Origin: Nocardioides sp.
GTDB taxonomy: Bacteria; Actinomycetota; Actinomycetes; Propionibacteriales; Nocardioidaceae
DNA: 5,518 bases
Reading direction: 5' to 3'
Assembly: GCA_023252065.1 (NCBI GenBank)
Contig: JAHEXO010000185.1
Coordinates: 1-5,518 of the forward strand
Numbering within the stretch: position 1 is the stretch's first letter; each line of letters begins with the position of its first letter. Under the pieces are notes generated by a model, which saw only the letters and a list, made by a program, of their open reading frames with translations, made no database searches and was not told where the DNA came from. Positions 4,949 to 5,518 of this stretch are shown here, one piece after another. Made by a program: the position numbers and the translations under genes.

Positions 4949-5518
4949 ATGCTCCGTCGGCTCGCGATCGCCTCGACCTGCGCCGTGCTGGTCGCCACCT
5001 CGGTCAGCGCGGCGACCGCCGCCTCGGGTGGCCAAGGTGGCCAGGGACAGGGTGTGCAACCGCCCGGCCGCTGCGCGTCCGGTGCCCGGACGCTCTCGCA
5101 CCTCGGCGACCACGTCTATCCCGACATGGGCAACGGCGGCTACACCAGCGTGCACACCGACGTGCACCTGGTCTACGACGCGCCGTCGAACCAGTTCCTG
5201 CCGGGCAACCACGTCGTCCTCACCGACCGGGCGACCCAGTGCCTGACCGACTTCAGCCTCGATCTCGAGCGCTCGTCGGTGCTCGGCGCCGACGGACCCG
5301 ACCTCACCGTCCAGTCGGTGACCGTCAACGGTGAGCCTGCGTCGTTCCGCTTCGCGCAGCCGACCTACCCCGGCGACCCGAACGGGCCCGACGACCCCGA
5401 CCCGCTGGCCCATCAGGCCTCGCAGGTGACCCCGGTCGGCGGGCCGGACCACAACCCGCTGCCGCCGGCGTGTTCGCCCCAGCTCACCGCCGACGACGAG
5501 AACGCGCAGAACGGTGAG
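4949..5518 (+). CDS. Secreted M1-family metallopeptidase-like protein (3'-truncated)
   Basis: The first 190 residues of an exported protein, running off the window. Residues 1-25 are a Sec-type signal peptide: MLRR, a hydrophobic core (LAIASTCAVLVATSVSA) and an A-x-A region with likely cleavage around 22-25. A Gly/Gln-rich linker (about 27-40, GGQGGQGQG) follows. Then comes a beta-rich domain with VYPDMGNGGYTSVHTDVHL (57-75), VVLTDRATQCLTDFSLDLE (89-107) and VTVNGEPASFRF (125-136). Together these resemble the N-terminal domain of M1 zinc aminopeptidase-like proteins of actinobacteria, where Y-P-x-x-G-N-G-G-Y is typical. C42, C98 and C175 could form disulfides outside the cell. A Pro/Asp-rich stretch (PGDPNGPDDPDPLAH, 141-155) precedes the break. 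The catalytic HExxH-x18-E would lie downstream, so activity cannot be judged. Start ATG has GGAGG at 4934-4938, ten bases upstream, and a plausible promoter before it. Confidence 0.8.
   Translation, partial: MLRRLAIASTCAVLVATSVSAATAASGGQGGQGQGVQPPGRCASGARTLSHLGDHVYPDMGNGGYTSVHTDVHLVYDAPSNQFLPGNHVVLTDRATQCLTDFSLDLERSSVLGADGPDLTVQSVTVNGEPASFRFAQPTYPGDPNGPDDPDPLAHQASQVTPVGGPDHNPLPPACSPQLTADDENAQNGE

Noticed and set aside
4514..5452. 312-codon - strand frame spanning the intergenic repeat and the M1-like gene
   Set aside because: It crosses the promoter and the repeat and is antisense to a signal-peptide protein with its own GGAGG site. The product is compositionally biased.

Overview
The window is GC-rich DNA (roughly 70% G+C by eye) with strong G/C preference at third codon positions, GTG and ATG starts, tight ATGA/GTGATG gene overlaps and AGGAGG-type ribosome sites. 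The protein families and a dispersed repeat of the type GGTCGAG...CTCGAAACC point to a high-GC actinobacterium, most likely Nocardioides or a relative. The genus is inference. All genes I can support lie on the + strand.

Layout. (1) Positions 1-992 hold the 3' part of a gene for a GAF-domain protein with a C-terminal winged-helix segment, a probable cytoplasmic transcriptional regulator whose N-terminus lies outside the window. (2) Positions 993-1125 form a 133-bp regulatory gap. It contains a strong match to the DosR/DevR hypoxia-dormancy box (1020-1039), a possible weaker second site 22 bp downstream, a long-arm inverted repeat (1038-1078) and a near-perfect Shine-Dalgarno. (3) Positions 1126-2875 form a three-gene, translationally overlapped operon: a 61-aa single-span membrane protein, a 208-aa four-helix cytochrome b N-terminal domain with both haem histidine pairs, and a 313-aa two-helix protein. 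The third protein looks like a strongly altered cytochrome b C-terminal half (subunit IV-like), with a large extracytoplasmic insertion and no PEWY motif. The operon ends at an 11-bp-stem hairpin (2893-2921). (4) Positions 3049-4752 encode a complete SulP-family anion transporter with a C-terminal STAS domain, as a separate transcription unit. (5) Positions 4753-4948 carry a dispersed repeat with hairpin potential and then a plausible housekeeping-type promoter. (6) From 4949 to the window end is the 5' part of a secreted protein resembling the N-terminal domain of actinobacterial M1-family metallopeptidases.

How it may fit together. The best candidate for an under-described system is the 1126-2875 operon: a split, cytochrome-b-derived membrane redox module with no Rieske protein, no c-type haem motif and no canonical quinol-oxidation motif, placed behind a DosR-like box. 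I infer a redox or quinone-linked role in the membrane under oxygen limitation or NO stress. Substrate and partners cannot be read from the sequence. The upstream GAF regulator could act on this operon but nothing in the window proves it. The SulP and M1 genes look like independent neighbours.
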